The position numbers were made by a program, and so were the translations under genes. Positions 15,161-23,431 of a DNA stretch of 64,000 nucleotides are shown here, piece after piece (the first letter of the stretch is position 1; the number at the start of each line of letters is the position of its first letter). Under the pieces are notes generated by a model, which saw only the letters and a list, made by a program, of their open reading frames with translations, made no database searches and was not told the DNA's origin. The DNA is taken from NCBI RefSeq assembly GCF_029016285.1, contig NZ_CP091976.1, forward strand, positions 310,001 through 374,000, written 5' to 3'. This DNA comes from Vibrio sp. DW001. Lineage in GTDB: Bacteria; Pseudomonadota; Gammaproteobacteria; Enterobacterales; Vibrionaceae.

Positions 15161-15559
15161 TTATTGAACTTTATTTCTCTGCGCCTGCTCGTTCGCTAAC
15201 ACGATGTTCTGTAATTCTTTTATCTCTTGCCATTGCTTGCCACCTTCAATACCAGAAACGCGCTGTTCATATTTTTGACACGCGCGTTTTAATACTGATT
15301 CAACACTCACACCTTTTTCTTCTTCTAGAGCAATAAGTGCATTAACGTAATCCCACAATACATCGCCAAGTTCATCTTCGAGATAGCACACTCTACCTTT
15401 AGGTAACTCTTCTATTACTTCGTCCACTTCATTCTTGATTTCATTGATATAGGTTTCAGCGCCATCCGCCCAGCTACTTGTTTTATCAAACGTGGCTTTA
15501 CGTTGTGCAATATTGAGCAGTGTTTCAAACGCTTCCATACTTTCTCTCTTGTTCATCAA
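15161..15559 (-). CDS. MazG-like nucleotide pyrophosphohydrolase
   Basis: The 132-residue all-alpha protein has the MazG metal-binding pattern: NEVDEVIEEL for EExxE and DELGDVLWD for ExxD about 25 residues later. Such proteins hydrolyse nucleoside triphosphates or modified nucleotides to monophosphates and pyrophosphate. It follows the GNAT gene by 15 bp and may share a transcript with the GNAT and NTF2-like genes. The start may be either of two adjacent ATGs. Specificity cannot be told. Confidence 0.8.
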   Translation of the reverse strand: MMNKRESMEAFETLLNIAQRKATFDKTSSWADGAETYINEIKNEVDEVIEELPKGRVCYLEDELGDVLWDYVNALIALEEEKGVSVESVLKRACQKYEQRVSGIEGGKQWQEIKELQNIVLANEQAQRNKVQ

Positions 15560-15574
15560 TCGAGTAATTGATAC

Positions 15575-16024
15575 TTAGTTAAGATACTTTTGCCAATGCA
15601 ACAAACTTTTAAGTACCACTTGGTGATCTTCAAATCCACATCTAGCATACAGTTTTTTTGCTACATGATTGTCGTCGTCTACTTCTAAAGTAATCTTAAC
15701 CATATCGTTTTTTCGAGCATATTCTTCAATAGCCCCGAGCAAATTTTTTCCTAACCCTGCCCCTCTAAAAGCATTCGCAATCATAAAATCATGGATATTA
15801 AGTACAGGCTGAGATCGATAGGTAGAAAATGACTCAAAACAGACGGAAAAACCGGCGGGATTTTTATCTACATACAAAATAAAGCCTATAAAATAGGTAA
15901 GCGACGAGAGCCTATCTACGATATCTACTGCGACTGTCGAACTATACTCTAGAAACAACCGCTCAAGATCTTGCCTGTGCTGACTATTTTCTGAGTCAAA
16001 AGACACTGTTGTTATGTTTTTCAT
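15575..16024 (-). CDS. GNAT family N-acetyltransferase
   Basis: The protein has 149 residues from ATG 16024, which has TAGGG six bases upstream; the longer frame to 16066 overlaps the preceding gene. The acetyl-CoA site NAFRGAGLGKNLLGAIEEYA and the C-terminal VAKKLYARCGFE are typical GNAT motifs A and B. Substrate unknown. It is 8 bp after the NTF2-like gene and 15 bp before the MazG-like gene. Confidence 0.82.
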   Translation of the reverse strand: MKNITTVSFDSENSQHRQDLERLFLEYSSTVAVDIVDRLSSLTYFIGFILYVDKNPAGFSVCFESFSTYRSQPVLNIHDFMIANAFRGAGLGKNLLGAIEEYARKNDMVKITLEVDDDNHVAKKLYARCGFEDHQVVLKSLLHWQKYLN

Positions 16025-16032
16025 TCCTAACC

Positions 16033-16410
16033 CTATACGAGGTTTTTTACCCATTGAGCTCGCCACTGAGGCGCTTCGTAGTCATCCGGCCAAAATTCAA
16101 CTTGCTTACTTATTAAACCATTCTGCACTGTCGAGAATGTAATAGCTCGTGCTTTAACGCTACCATCAGAAATAGACACATCCGTCACAACGACATCGCC
16201 TTCGCATACTATGGCATTAATCACAAATTCCCAGCGCCCTTCCGCAGGATAAGCGGTATTAATTGCCGCAAAGTTTTTACGGCCACAAATTCGTTCTAAC
16301 GACTGGGGCCACTGCCCTTCGAAATCTTCTGTTAACCATTCACTGGCCGCAACAAAATCATTACTTCGCATGGTTTCCCAAAAAGCTAACACTACTTGTT
16401 TTGAATTCAT
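16033..16410 (-). CDS. NTF2-like / SnoaL-like domain protein
   Basis: The 125-residue protein begins with the VVLAFWETMRSNDFVAASEWL helix of the SnoaL-like fold and continues into a curved sheet (VEFWPDDYEAPQWRAQWV at the end is typical). These proteins are small isomerases, hydrolases or ligand binders; the activity cannot be told from sequence. First gene of the NTF2-GNAT-MazG run. Confidence 0.75.
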   Translation of the reverse strand: MNSKQVVLAFWETMRSNDFVAASEWLTEDFEGQWPQSLERICGRKNFAAINTAYPAEGRWEFVINAIVCEGDVVVTDVSISDGSVKARAITFSTVQNGLISKQVEFWPDDYEAPQWRAQWVKNLV

Positions 16411-16467
16411 CCCTAATCCTATAAAATCTATCTTGTGCTGATAATGCCTAATTGTTAACCCTATCTA

Positions 16468-16758
16468 CTATGGAAAACTATAACGCCTTTGTATTTCGAC
16501 TACCTCAACCACATACGATTGATACCACTTTTCTTTTCCAAGTTTTTGGGCAACAGCATGTTGCGCATCATTATGCCATCGTTGAATATCTTGCTCAGAC
16601 TCCCAATATGAAATGGCGATCTCCTGACCGCCCTCAGATGCTGCAATAAAATCTAAGCAACCGTATTTCGAAAACGCCAGTTCTCGCATAATAGCCACCA
16701 TAACAAGATAATCCTTATCTTGTTTACCCACTTTTGCTTTAAAAATCACCGCAAACAT
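16468..16758 (-). CDS. Antibiotic biosynthesis monooxygenase (ABM) domain protein
   Basis: The protein has 96 residues from ATG 16758, which has an AAGGAAG ribosome site at 5 nt; the frame continues to 16806 without support. The short ferredoxin-like ABM fold is shown by MFAVIFKAKVGK, CLDFIAASEGGQEIAISYWESEQDIQRW and the final WYQSYVVEVVEI. ABM proteins are cofactor-free oxygenases, haem-degrading enzymes or simple binders; the role is unknown. Confidence 0.78.
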   Translation of the reverse strand: MFAVIFKAKVGKQDKDYLVMVAIMRELAFSKYGCLDFIAASEGGQEIAISYWESEQDIQRWHNDAQHAVAQKLGKEKWYQSYVVEVVEIQRRYSFP

Positions 16759-16974
16759 AACGCTTCCTTTTTTGCTCAATAACAACATACCGTTACTTCG
16801 GGCCAACGGTTATTGTCTGTCTGTTTTTCATCATCTTCAATATTTTATTGACATTGCTTGTTACCAATTTCTTCCCTTAAGCGCATAATGATAAAAGGTA
16901 AATCAAGTAAATGTAAACCAATCAACATACATAATAGATATTGGTTAGATAGTTAAGTGAATTTAAGGTGACGT

Positions 16975-17478
16975 ATGAAGCTACTAGCGGATAAAACTGG
17001 TGAGCAGTTCTTGACTATTCTTGAACAAAACGGAGACAATCTTTTGGTTCAATTCATATCAAATGAAGGGATACCAAAAGGACAACCATTCAAGGACACT
17101 CTCAGTGGGTTGTTGCTTGCAGGTTGGTCTCACAGGATGACATCTACCGCTATTGGTTGGTATCGATTTGTACATGGCTATTTAGAAGATGCACATGTGA
17201 GCTACGCACTGCATCGGCTTTTCCCATGGGGCCGTAAGGTAAAGCTCCCGACTGGTGAAACTGGTCGTATTGCTAGTTACGCGAACACCAACTCCGACGG
17301 CTACTATATGTATCTTTCTCCGGATGATGAAGGTGAACTCATGCGAAGGAAAATAACGCCGGAATGGGTGTTGTTACCGTCTGAGAAATTGCTTGCCCTA
17401 CCCTATTTTCCGAAACCAAAAACACAGGAAGAGATAGATATTATAGATAATTTTGACGAATGGGCGGGTGGATTCTGA
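16975..17478 (+). CDS. Hypothetical protein
   Basis: A 167-residue soluble protein with an AAGGTGA ribosome site 6 nt before the ATG and ordinary codon use, so a real gene. No signal peptide or TM segment is seen. Sequence features are a tryptophan-rich middle (AGWSHRMTSTAIGWYRF), a GY/YY beta region and an acidic C-terminus (EEIDIIDNFDEWAGGF). I do not recognise the family. Confidence 0.65.
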   Translation: MKLLADKTGEQFLTILEQNGDNLLVQFISNEGIPKGQPFKDTLSGLLLAGWSHRMTSTAIGWYRFVHGYLEDAHVSYALHRLFPWGRKVKLPTGETGRIASYANTNSDGYYMYLSPDDEGELMRRKITPEWVLLPSEKLLALPYFPKPKTQEEIDIIDNFDEWAGGF

Positions 17479-17557
17479 TCGAAGATCGAATAACGCGCCA
17501 AATCATGAGTAATCACCTTTGTCGCTTTCTACTTTCTACTTTCTACTTTAAAGTAGA

Positions 17558-17962
17558 TTACGCCCCTAATAAAGGCAGGTGTTTAACGCTTTTATAAATA
17601 AACGCTAACTGAATACAGTGTCTGATAATGTCCTCTGGCAATGGTTCATTGAGATTAAGCACTATTTCTCGATTCCCTTGAAAATGAAGCGTATCGGAAT
17701 ACAATTCTCTATAGGTATCAATTAGCTTCGTTTTACAGTTGAAATACAAACAGTATTGCTCCGGCGATTTCGCTTTCCAATCCATACGAATTGCGCTTCC
17801 TCCTTTGACCAGATAGCTTGGCTCCCCCCATTTGAGACTTTCTTCAACATCCGCTAACCCTAAAGATCTGGCCACCTCAAATACCAAGGTTCTTAGCTCC
17901 GTCATTCTTGTTTTTACTTCTGATGGATAATGATCATATTTGGCTTGGATATCCGGATGCAT
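17558..17962 (-). CDS. DUF1801 domain protein
   Basis: The protein has 134 residues from ATG 17962. It shows the YdhG/DUF1801-like pattern: YPSEVKTRMTELRTLVFEVARSL, then EESLKWGEPSYLVKGGSAIRMDWK, and a C-terminal RHCIQLAFIYKSVKHLP. The fold is a small iron-chaperone-like (frataxin-like) domain; function unknown. The reading frame continues upstream to 18025 into the manA remnant, but those residues are not DUF1801-like. The manA deletion endpoint lies about 80 bp upstream of the chosen start, so its present promoter may be new. Confidence 0.72.
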   Translation of the reverse strand: MHPDIQAKYDHYPSEVKTRMTELRTLVFEVARSLGLADVEESLKWGEPSYLVKGGSAIRMDWKAKSPEQYCLYFNCKTKLIDTYRELYSDTLHFQGNREIVLNLNEPLPEDIIRHCIQLAFIYKSVKHLPLLGA

Positions 17963-18039
17963 ATAAATATAAACGGCCTTAAGTGATTTTTGCCTATAGT
18001 GTAGCGGAAGATGAATGGAAAACAAAAAAGGGGCTTCAA

Positions 18040-18766
18040 AAGAAACAGAGTCATTAAGCCTCGGTCACAACCTGAACCATCGCCGAAATAAGCTTTATTA
18101 ATCCAATATTCTGGTTCGTCTAAAGGGATACATTGATCTTTCGACCTAGCCTCTAAGTGAGCTAATAGAGGTAGTAACAGACTGTCTAATACTTCTTGTT
18201 CTGCATACATCAACCATTCAAACGTACTTTGAGTACCCTCAGCTTTCTGATGACGAGCGAGTTCAGAGAAAAACGGGTAGTGATTGAATCTTTCTACAAT
18301 TGTGTCGTGATCGCAGAACCCATGAGCTAACCAGCTAGACGTAAGCGCTACCATCATTTCAGGTTTATCATTGCTATCACGATAGGTCCGTTCCGGTGCA
18401 GTCTGTTCTATACCCGCTTCATTCTGACGAACGAAACCTTCAAGTGCTTGCTGCTTAGTTGGATGAACCTGAATAGCAAGCATTTCATTAACGTCGAGCA
18501 CTTTCATTAAAAATGGAAGTGGGTAACCCGGATTACGCTCTGATAAATCTTGAACAGAGTCGTTATTGGTCAACCAGTCAAGCAGACTTTCAGAATTACC
18601 GTCAACACCTAATAACGTAGATGAGTTGTCAGGATGAGTCCCTAACCACCATTCCGCATAAATTTGTTGATCTGGATTTTCTAATTGAAATAATTGAGGG
18701 ATAAACGTCTTCCCCCCCCCATGCATAATGTCTCGGTTTCCCGAATATTTGATAAGTCGTATTCAT
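18040..18766 (-). pseudogene. manA: manA remnant (type I mannose-6-phosphate isomerase), frameshifted and 3'-truncated
   Basis: The original start is ATG 18766 (MNTTYQIFGKPRHYAWGG). After a run of nine G (18712-18720 on this strand) the frame is lost by one base; eight G would restore WGGKTFIPQLF. Downstream the frame keeps the metal ligands IQVHPTK and KPEMMVAL but homology stops after CDRGLMTLFLLKP near 18040, removing the late His ligand and the C-terminal domain. The enzyme cannot be active. It starts 3 bp after a dctM tail, so it was once the last gene of a TRAP operon. Confidence 0.85.
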
Positions 18767-18768
18767 AG

Positions 18769-18975
18769 TTATAACCACATTGTCGAGATAAACGGCACAA
18801 AAGTAACAAGAATCAATGAAACTAACATACCTAACACCAGCGGAAGCGCACCCTTAAATACCTGAGGTACAGAAGTATTACTCAGTTGATTTGCGATAAA
18901 TAAGTTACCGCCAAATGGTGGAGTCACAAAGCCAATGCCTAAGTTAATGATCATCATGATACCGAACTGATAAAC
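18769..18975 (-). pseudogene. 3' tail of a TRAP large permease (dctM), cut by the IS
   Basis: About 68 residues remain, in frame from the IS edge: AVYQFGIMMIINLGIGFVTPPFGGNLFIA and two final membrane spans. FGIMM-N-LG-TPP is the C-terminal DctM signature. The rest of the gene is absent on the far side of the IS. It differs from the intact dctM at 28270, so it is the relic of another TRAP system. Confidence 0.85.
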
Positions 18976-20021
18976 GGCTTTGTTTCCTAATTCGAATTTA
19001 GATGAAAAAGCTCTAACACAGCTAGTTATTAGACAATCGTAATCGTTTAAGCATACCTAACCCCGTCAGCTTATTTAACGCTTTTATCATGGCGTAAGTT
19101 TCCCCAATCTGGGCATTGTAATTCGTTAAGCTTAATGTCCCACCGAGCAATTTCTTCACACAGAACATCGCCGTTTCTGAGAGTGAACGTTTATGGTAAC
19201 CATACCTCGTTTTCCAATGCTTATTTGAACCGTATAGCTTCTGGCAACCGACTGCTAGGTTACGAGGATGACCTCGCTCCCAAAAAAGCCGCCCCTTCTC
19301 GGTGGAATGAGTGGGAGGGCTCGTTTGATGAGAATAGAGCCGTAGCACGACCTTGTGTAAGATCCATCGCCAGATATCTCATTGATTCTTCGGCGAGTCT
19401 GTTTGAGTAAGTTAGGCAGCACTTCACCGTCGGCCACATTCGACAGACTTAATTCAGCGGCAATGATTTCATACGTGTCTGTATCGACCGCTAAATGTAG
19501 CTTTCGCCAAACTCGACACTTTCCGTCAGTGCCATGCTTTTTTACTTTCCACTCGCCTTCCCCGTAGACTTTCAGCCCAGTCGCATCAATAGCTAAATGC
19601 TGGATCGTTCCCTTAGTCTTCGTCTTGAATGTGACGTTAACCGTTTTGGCCCGCTTGCTAATGCATGAATAATGAGGGCATGACAACGGCAGTTGAACAA
19701 ACTTGAAAACAGAATTAATGAATCCTTGCAGACCTCTCAACTTCATTGAGAATACCCGTTTGACCATAAGAGCCGTTGTAATCGCTAAGTCACTAAACAA
19801 ACGTGGCCTTCCACGGTGCCTTACTTGACCTGTTTCCAGTGCTGGATTGCCTCTTCATCAATCCAAAATGTCAGCGAACCACGATTAATTAGAGCTTGGT
19901 TATATTGCTTCCAATTGATTGTTTTGTAGCGGGGGTTGGTCATTGGTCTAAGTATGTGAGTGAACTTAGATGATCTGTTTGTAGTTTTAAGCGTTAGTTC
20001 CCTGATTTAGGAAACAAAGCC
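18976..20021. mobile_element. IS903-like insertion sequence (IS5 family), 1046 bp
   Basis: The termini are inverted: the left end at 18976 and the reverse complement of the right end at 20021 both begin GGCTTTGTTTCCTAA. IS903 ends begin GGCTTTGTTGAATAAATC and the element is 1057 bp, so group and size fit. The 9-bp flanks are ctgataaac on the left and tattggatt on the right, which do not match. With no target duplication and only half a dctM on one side, the copy marks a deletion or rearrangement endpoint. Confidence 0.88.
19022..19943 (-). pseudogene. IS5-family (IS903 group) transposase, two frameshifts
   Basis: Begins MTNPRYKTINWKQYNQAL at ATG 19943. It hits a stop after WKQVK near 19825, where a shifted frame resumes RHRGRPRLFSDLAITTALMVKRVF, and shifts again near 19290 where GRLFWERGHPRNLAVG continues. 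The DDE residues are visible across the pieces: D in LAIDATGLKVYG, D in GDGSY, E in HKRSLSETAMF. Full length would be about 307 codons. The element cannot move by itself. Confidence 0.85.
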
Positions 20022-20028
20022 TATTGGA

Positions 20029-20289
20029 TTAGTACTTTCTCTGCGAGACCAGTGGTTGCTCAAACAGCCCGCGTTCCACACCTATTTTCCCGTTAGCGAA
20101 TGCTAAAATACCTGCTGCACAAGTCCCAGCGGTTACAATTCCACCAATAATAGCATTCATTGCATAAGCACTTGATGGAACGGTAAACGAAGCGACGATA
20201 ATCACAAAACTGAGTACCATCAGACCTTCCAGAAAAAATAAGACACTGTATTTCTCAGTCGTCGTTTCGAGTTGTTGATTATTTTGCAT
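20029..20289 (-). CDS. Small two-TM hypothetical membrane protein
   Basis: An 86-residue protein with two hydrophobic helices (VLFFLEGLMVLSFVIIVASF and AMNAIIGGIVTAGTCAAGILAFA). Its stop codon is 8 bp from the IS right end, so its 3' end may have been set by the insertion. I do not recognise the family. It lies upstream of nothing obvious and is separated from the sulfosugar locus by a terminator. Confidence 0.5.
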   Translation of the reverse strand: MQNNQQLETTTEKYSVLFFLEGLMVLSFVIIVASFTVPSSAYAMNAIIGGIVTAGTCAAGILAFANGKIGVERGLFEQPLVSQRKY

Positions 20290-20536
20290 GAACCACCCTT
20301 TGTATAACGTGCAACATTCTGCACTAAAATTATATTATTGTACTACAATTGATGATGGCATCATTTTAGGAAGGATCGGTCTGGTGTTGGTCAAGATTTT
20401 GTAAATTTCCTGTTTGTAGGTGAATGTACATAACTATTTTGCTAGAGGCGTCGACTGAACAACGATAGAAGATCCACTTTCACGTCATTCTTATTAAAAT
20501 GACGATAGCTTTATGTTTTTTGGAGTACAACGCGAA

Positions 20537-20562
20537 AAAGGGAGAGTATTCACTCTCCCTTT
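20537..20562. terminator. Rho-independent terminator after the DeoR-family gene
   Basis: An 11-bp stem AAAGGGAGAGT / ACTCTCCCTTT with a 4-nt loop, and a T-run on the minus strand, lies just past the regulator stop. It closes the kinase-regulator transcript. Confidence 0.9.
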
Positions 20563-20587
20563 AAAATCAAAGCTGGGTTAGCTTAAG

Positions 20588-21349
20588 CTATCCTTCACAA
20601 ACCTCTAATCTCACATTGGTCTGATTTAATACTTCTTGGATATAGGCAGGCGGTTGCTCATCTGTGAAGAAAACGGTCGCTTCACGAATATGTCCCAACT
20701 CAATCGACCCTTTCGGCGTGTATTTGGTTGAATCTAGCGCTACAAATACATTTCGAGCCGACTTCATAACCGATTGGGCTACCGCGGTTTCATTTAGGTC
20801 ATATTCTAATAAAGTACCATCCGAATCAATAGAACCAGCACTCGTGATCAAATAGTCAAAGCGGAAGTGATTGATAAAATCGAGGGCTTCAGTTCCAACA
20901 ATTCCGCCATTGGTCGCACGAATTTTTCCACTTGGAATAAGTACATCAAAGCTTTTATTGCTATGCAGTACATTGGCTACACGCAGAGAATTAGTTATGA
21001 TTTGAAGGTTACTCTTCTTAAGCAAGTGCGTAGCAATAATCTCTGCCGTCGTGCCGATAGTTAGGAAAACCGTCGAGTTATCAGGGACCATATTTGCTAT
21101 TCGTTCACCAATGGCATTTTTCTCATCGGTTTCGGATACTTTACGAATTTCGTAGTCTAAGTTTACTGTGCTAGAAGGAGAACTCGCGCCTCCATGATGT
21201 CGCACAATTAATCTTTCATCGCTTAACTTTTTAATATCCCGTCTTATTGTTTGTGTAGAAACTTGTAGAGTTTCTGCCAAATCTTCAACGGTACAGTAAC
21301 CCTTATCGATAACTAATTGTAATAATTTGTCTTGTCTAGGATTAGTCAT
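20588..21349 (-). CDS. csqR: DeoR-family regulator of the sulfosugar locus (YihW/CsqR-like)
   Basis: The 253-residue protein has an N-terminal DeoR HTH (TVEDLAETLQVSTQTIRRDIKKLSDERLIVRHHGGAS). A phosphosugar-sensing domain follows, with TIGTTAEIIATHL, ITNSLRVANVL, SAGSIDSDGTLLEYDLNE and ALDSTKY, the usual ISOCOT-fold ligand motifs. It is 14 bp downstream of the sulfofructose kinase and is co-transcribed with it. In E. coli the equivalent protein represses the yih genes and is relieved by sulfosugar metabolites. A repeated CACAAAACAACAA motif in the locus is its candidate operator. Identity as CsqR rests on context; GlpR-type is an alternative. Confidence 0.78.
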   Translation of the reverse strand: MTNPRQDKLLQLVIDKGYCTVEDLAETLQVSTQTIRRDIKKLSDERLIVRHHGGASSPSSTVNLDYEIRKVSETDEKNAIGERIANMVPDNSTVFLTIGTTAEIIATHLLKKSNLQIITNSLRVANVLHSNKSFDVLIPSGKIRATNGGIVGTEALDFINHFRFDYLITSAGSIDSDGTLLEYDLNETAVAQSVMKSARNVFVALDSTKYTPKGSIELGHIREATVFFTDEQPPAYIQEVLNQTNVRLEVCEG

Positions 21350-21363
21350 GATAAACCTTATTA

Positions 21364-22251
21364 TTATTTGTTTATATCGGCGTTAACGATTTCCCTACTT
21401 GGAATGCCCTCACGCCCACCTAATTTGGTGCATTTTAAAGCCGCAACTGTGTTTGAAAAAACAACAGACTGCCTTGACTCCATTTGCTCTGAAACCGCAA
21501 CTGCAAAGGCTCCGTGAAAAACATCACCAGCACCAGTTGTATCGACGACATCGACAACTTTACCTTTCTGGTGCTTAAGTTCACCATCTTCTAACCAGTA
21601 ACAACCTTCGGCTCCGACGGTAACATAAACTTTACCTTTTGTCCTTTTCTGAGCAGTTTTTAACCCTTGAATTGGGTCATCTGTCTCAGTAAATTTAGCT
21701 AAGCCCGGCTGAGAAAAGGCAACATGATCAGCAAGTTCCACTAATTCTGAAATAGAGTCGGGTGAAAGATCGGCGTCCAACACTGACGGAATACGATATT
21801 TTCTAGCCTGTTCTAGCGCATACTTTGCACCTTCTGGCCAACGCACATCACAAAGTATGGTTGAGTATGTAGAAAAATCGACAGACTTTAGTGGCTCTAT
21901 GTCACGGCTAAGTGATTTATCTTGATAATTAATAATCATACGTTCACCTTCATCATCCACTAATACAGCAGAAAAGGCTGACGAAGCACTAGGAATGTGT
22001 ATTGATTTCGTCACGTTTACGCCGTAACCAGCTAACTCTTCAAGCATCGTTTTAGCGACTGAATCACCACCAACACGGCCGATAAAATCCACTTCATGTC
22101 CTAACTTGGCCACTGCCACAGCGGCGGTAGCGGCGGGACCACCACCTATCTCGAAATAATCTGTCGCTACAAATTTACCACCCGACGTCGGGAGTTCTTT
22201 TACTCGTTGCACTCTATCGAGCACAGTAATTCCAAGGCACGCTATTGGCAT
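21364..22251 (-). CDS. yihV: 6-deoxy-6-sulfofructose kinase (YihV-like, PfkB family)
   Basis: The 295-residue ribokinase-fold enzyme phosphorylates sulfofructose at O-1 in sulfoglycolysis. It follows E. coli YihV closely: [59 protein letters not shown] and the catalytic [16 protein letters not shown]. Lys26, the Asn of IINY and the Arg of DVRW correspond to YihV residues reported to recognise the sulfonate. It is divergent from the reductase gene, and its -10 (TATAAT, 22341-22346 on the minus strand) lies next to the operator repeats. Confidence 0.9.
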   Translation of the reverse strand: MPIACLGITVLDRVQRVKELPTSGGKFVATDYFEIGGGPAATAAVAVAKLGHEVDFIGRVGGDSVAKTMLEELAGYGVNVTKSIHIPSASSAFSAVLVDDEGERMIINYQDKSLSRDIEPLKSVDFSTYSTILCDVRWPEGAKYALEQARKYRIPSVLDADLSPDSISELVELADHVAFSQPGLAKFTETDDPIQGLKTAQKRTKGKVYVTVGAEGCYWLEDGELKHQKGKVVDVVDTTGAGDVFHGAFAVAVSEQMESRQSVVFSNTVAALKCTKLGGREGIPSREIVNADINK

Positions 22252-22340
22252 TGTTTGATTCTCTTTTATTAATCACCTATCTGAATGTACGTGGAATTTG
22301 TATACAAAGACAGACAAGCGTAGGACTACAGTATGATTAC

Positions 22341-22430
22341 ATTATAGGAAAACTGTCGATATCTACTGGGAGTACAATCACAAAACAACAACAAATGAAC
22401 ACAAAACAACAAAATGTGACATTGATTACA
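22341..22430. promoter_or_regulatory. Divergent control region: operator repeats and CRP-like site
   Basis: CACAAAACAACAA occurs at 22379-22391 and 22400-22412, a 21-bp period on one DNA face. A CRP-like site TGTGACATTGATTACA follows at 22415-22430, one base from the TGTGA-N6-TCACA consensus. A perfect TATAAT on the minus strand (22341-22346) serves the kinase-regulator operon. The layout fits repression by the DeoR protein with catabolite activation of both directions. Confidence 0.65.
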
Positions 22431-22490
22431 GTAGTTTTTGACGAAAACGTTATATTGACCGCAATCCCAACACGCAAAAAGGAACAAATC

Positions 22491-23384
22491 ATGTCAACTA
22501 TCGGCTTTATCGGTCTTGGTCAAATGGGCAGCCCAATGGCGGCAAACCTAATTAAAGGCGGTCACTCTCTAAAAGTTTTCGATATCAGCGAAGACGCAGT
22601 GCAAGCGCTAGTAAACCAAGGTGCGGTAGCAGTTGCTTCTCCAGCAGAAGCCGCTACAGACGTTGAGTTCATTGTCACTATGCTGCCAAACGGTGCTCTA
22701 GTAAGAAATGTAATATTTGGTGACGACGGAATTACATCAACCATGAGCAATGAAACGCTATTGATTGATATGTCCACTATCCACCCATTCGAAACGGATG
22801 CACTTGTAAAAGAGATGGCAGATAAAGGTTTCAGCATGATGGAAGCGCCTGTAGGCCGTACGTCTGACCACGCAATAAAAGGCGAACTTCTTATCTTAGC
22901 GGGCGGTTCTAAAGAACAGATTACTAAAGCGCAGCCTCTTTTCGATTGCATGGGCAGTGAAACTATAGACGCTGGCGGTGCAGGTAAAGGCATCCGCGTA
23001 AAAATAATCAACAACTACATGAGTATTGCACTCAACGCGTTATCCGCAGAAGCCATCACGCTGGCAGAGGCTATCGGTCTAGATTTCGATACAGCAATGG
23101 CAGTAATGAGCGGCACTCCAGCAGGTAAAGGACACTTCACTACAACGTGGCCGGGTAAAGTTTTGTCTGGCGATTTATCTCCAGCGTTTATGGTTGACCT
23201 AGCACATAAAGACCTCGGCATCGCACTTGATTTGGCTAACCAAGTTAATGTTCCAATGCCATGTGGTGCTGCTTCTCGTGAGCTTTATAGCATCACTCGT
23301 GCTGCAGGCCGTGGACGTCAAGATTGGTCTGCGATACTGGAACAACTACGTGTTACTTCTGGTCTAGAACCAAAGATTAAATAA
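22491..23384 (+). CDS. yihU: 3-sulfolactaldehyde reductase (YihU-like)
   Basis: The protein has 297 residues from ATG 22491. The frame is open back to 22245, but only from this ATG (AAGGAAC ribosome site, Rossmann start [19 protein letters not shown]) does it match the family. It reduces 3-sulfolactaldehyde to 2,3-dihydroxypropane-1-sulfonate with NADH. Arg123 (PVGRTS) and catalytic Lys171 ([10 protein letters not shown]) occupy the same positions as in E. coli YihU, and the C-terminal [21 protein letters not shown] is nearly the same. Related 3-hydroxyisobutyrate dehydrogenases are the alternative, but the locus and residues favour YihU. Confidence 0.93.
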   Translation: MSTIGFIGLGQMGSPMAANLIKGGHSLKVFDISEDAVQALVNQGAVAVASPAEAATDVEFIVTMLPNGALVRNVIFGDDGITSTMSNETLLIDMSTIHPFETDALVKEMADKGFSMMEAPVGRTSDHAIKGELLILAGGSKEQITKAQPLFDCMGSETIDAGGAGKGIRVKIINNYMSIALNALSAEAITLAEAIGLDFDTAMAVMSGTPAGKGHFTTTWPGKVLSGDLSPAFMVDLAHKDLGIALDLANQVNVPMPCGAASRELYSITRAAGRGRQDWSAILEQLRVTSGLEPKIK

Positions 23385-23431
23385 TCACGCGTTAGCAAAT
23401 TTCATTATCAATACTAGCAGAGGCCAATAAC

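Noticed and set aside
13380..17962. Cluster of small unrelated genes (Qnr, methyltransferase, MazG-like, GNAT, NTF2-like, ABM, DUF1801) as an integron cassette array
   Set aside because: The gene types resemble cassette cargo, but the genes are on both strands and no repeated attC/VCR-type palindromes lie between them.
18967..20030. Target-site duplication of the IS903-like element
   Set aside because: The 9-bp flanks ctgataaac and tattggatt do not match, so no duplication was called.
22245..22490. Longer N-terminus for the sulfolactaldehyde reductase from ATG 22245
   Set aside because: The extra 82 residues run through the operator repeats and CRP-like site, overlap the start of the divergent kinase gene, and are not found in YihU. 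The Rossmann fold begins at 22491.
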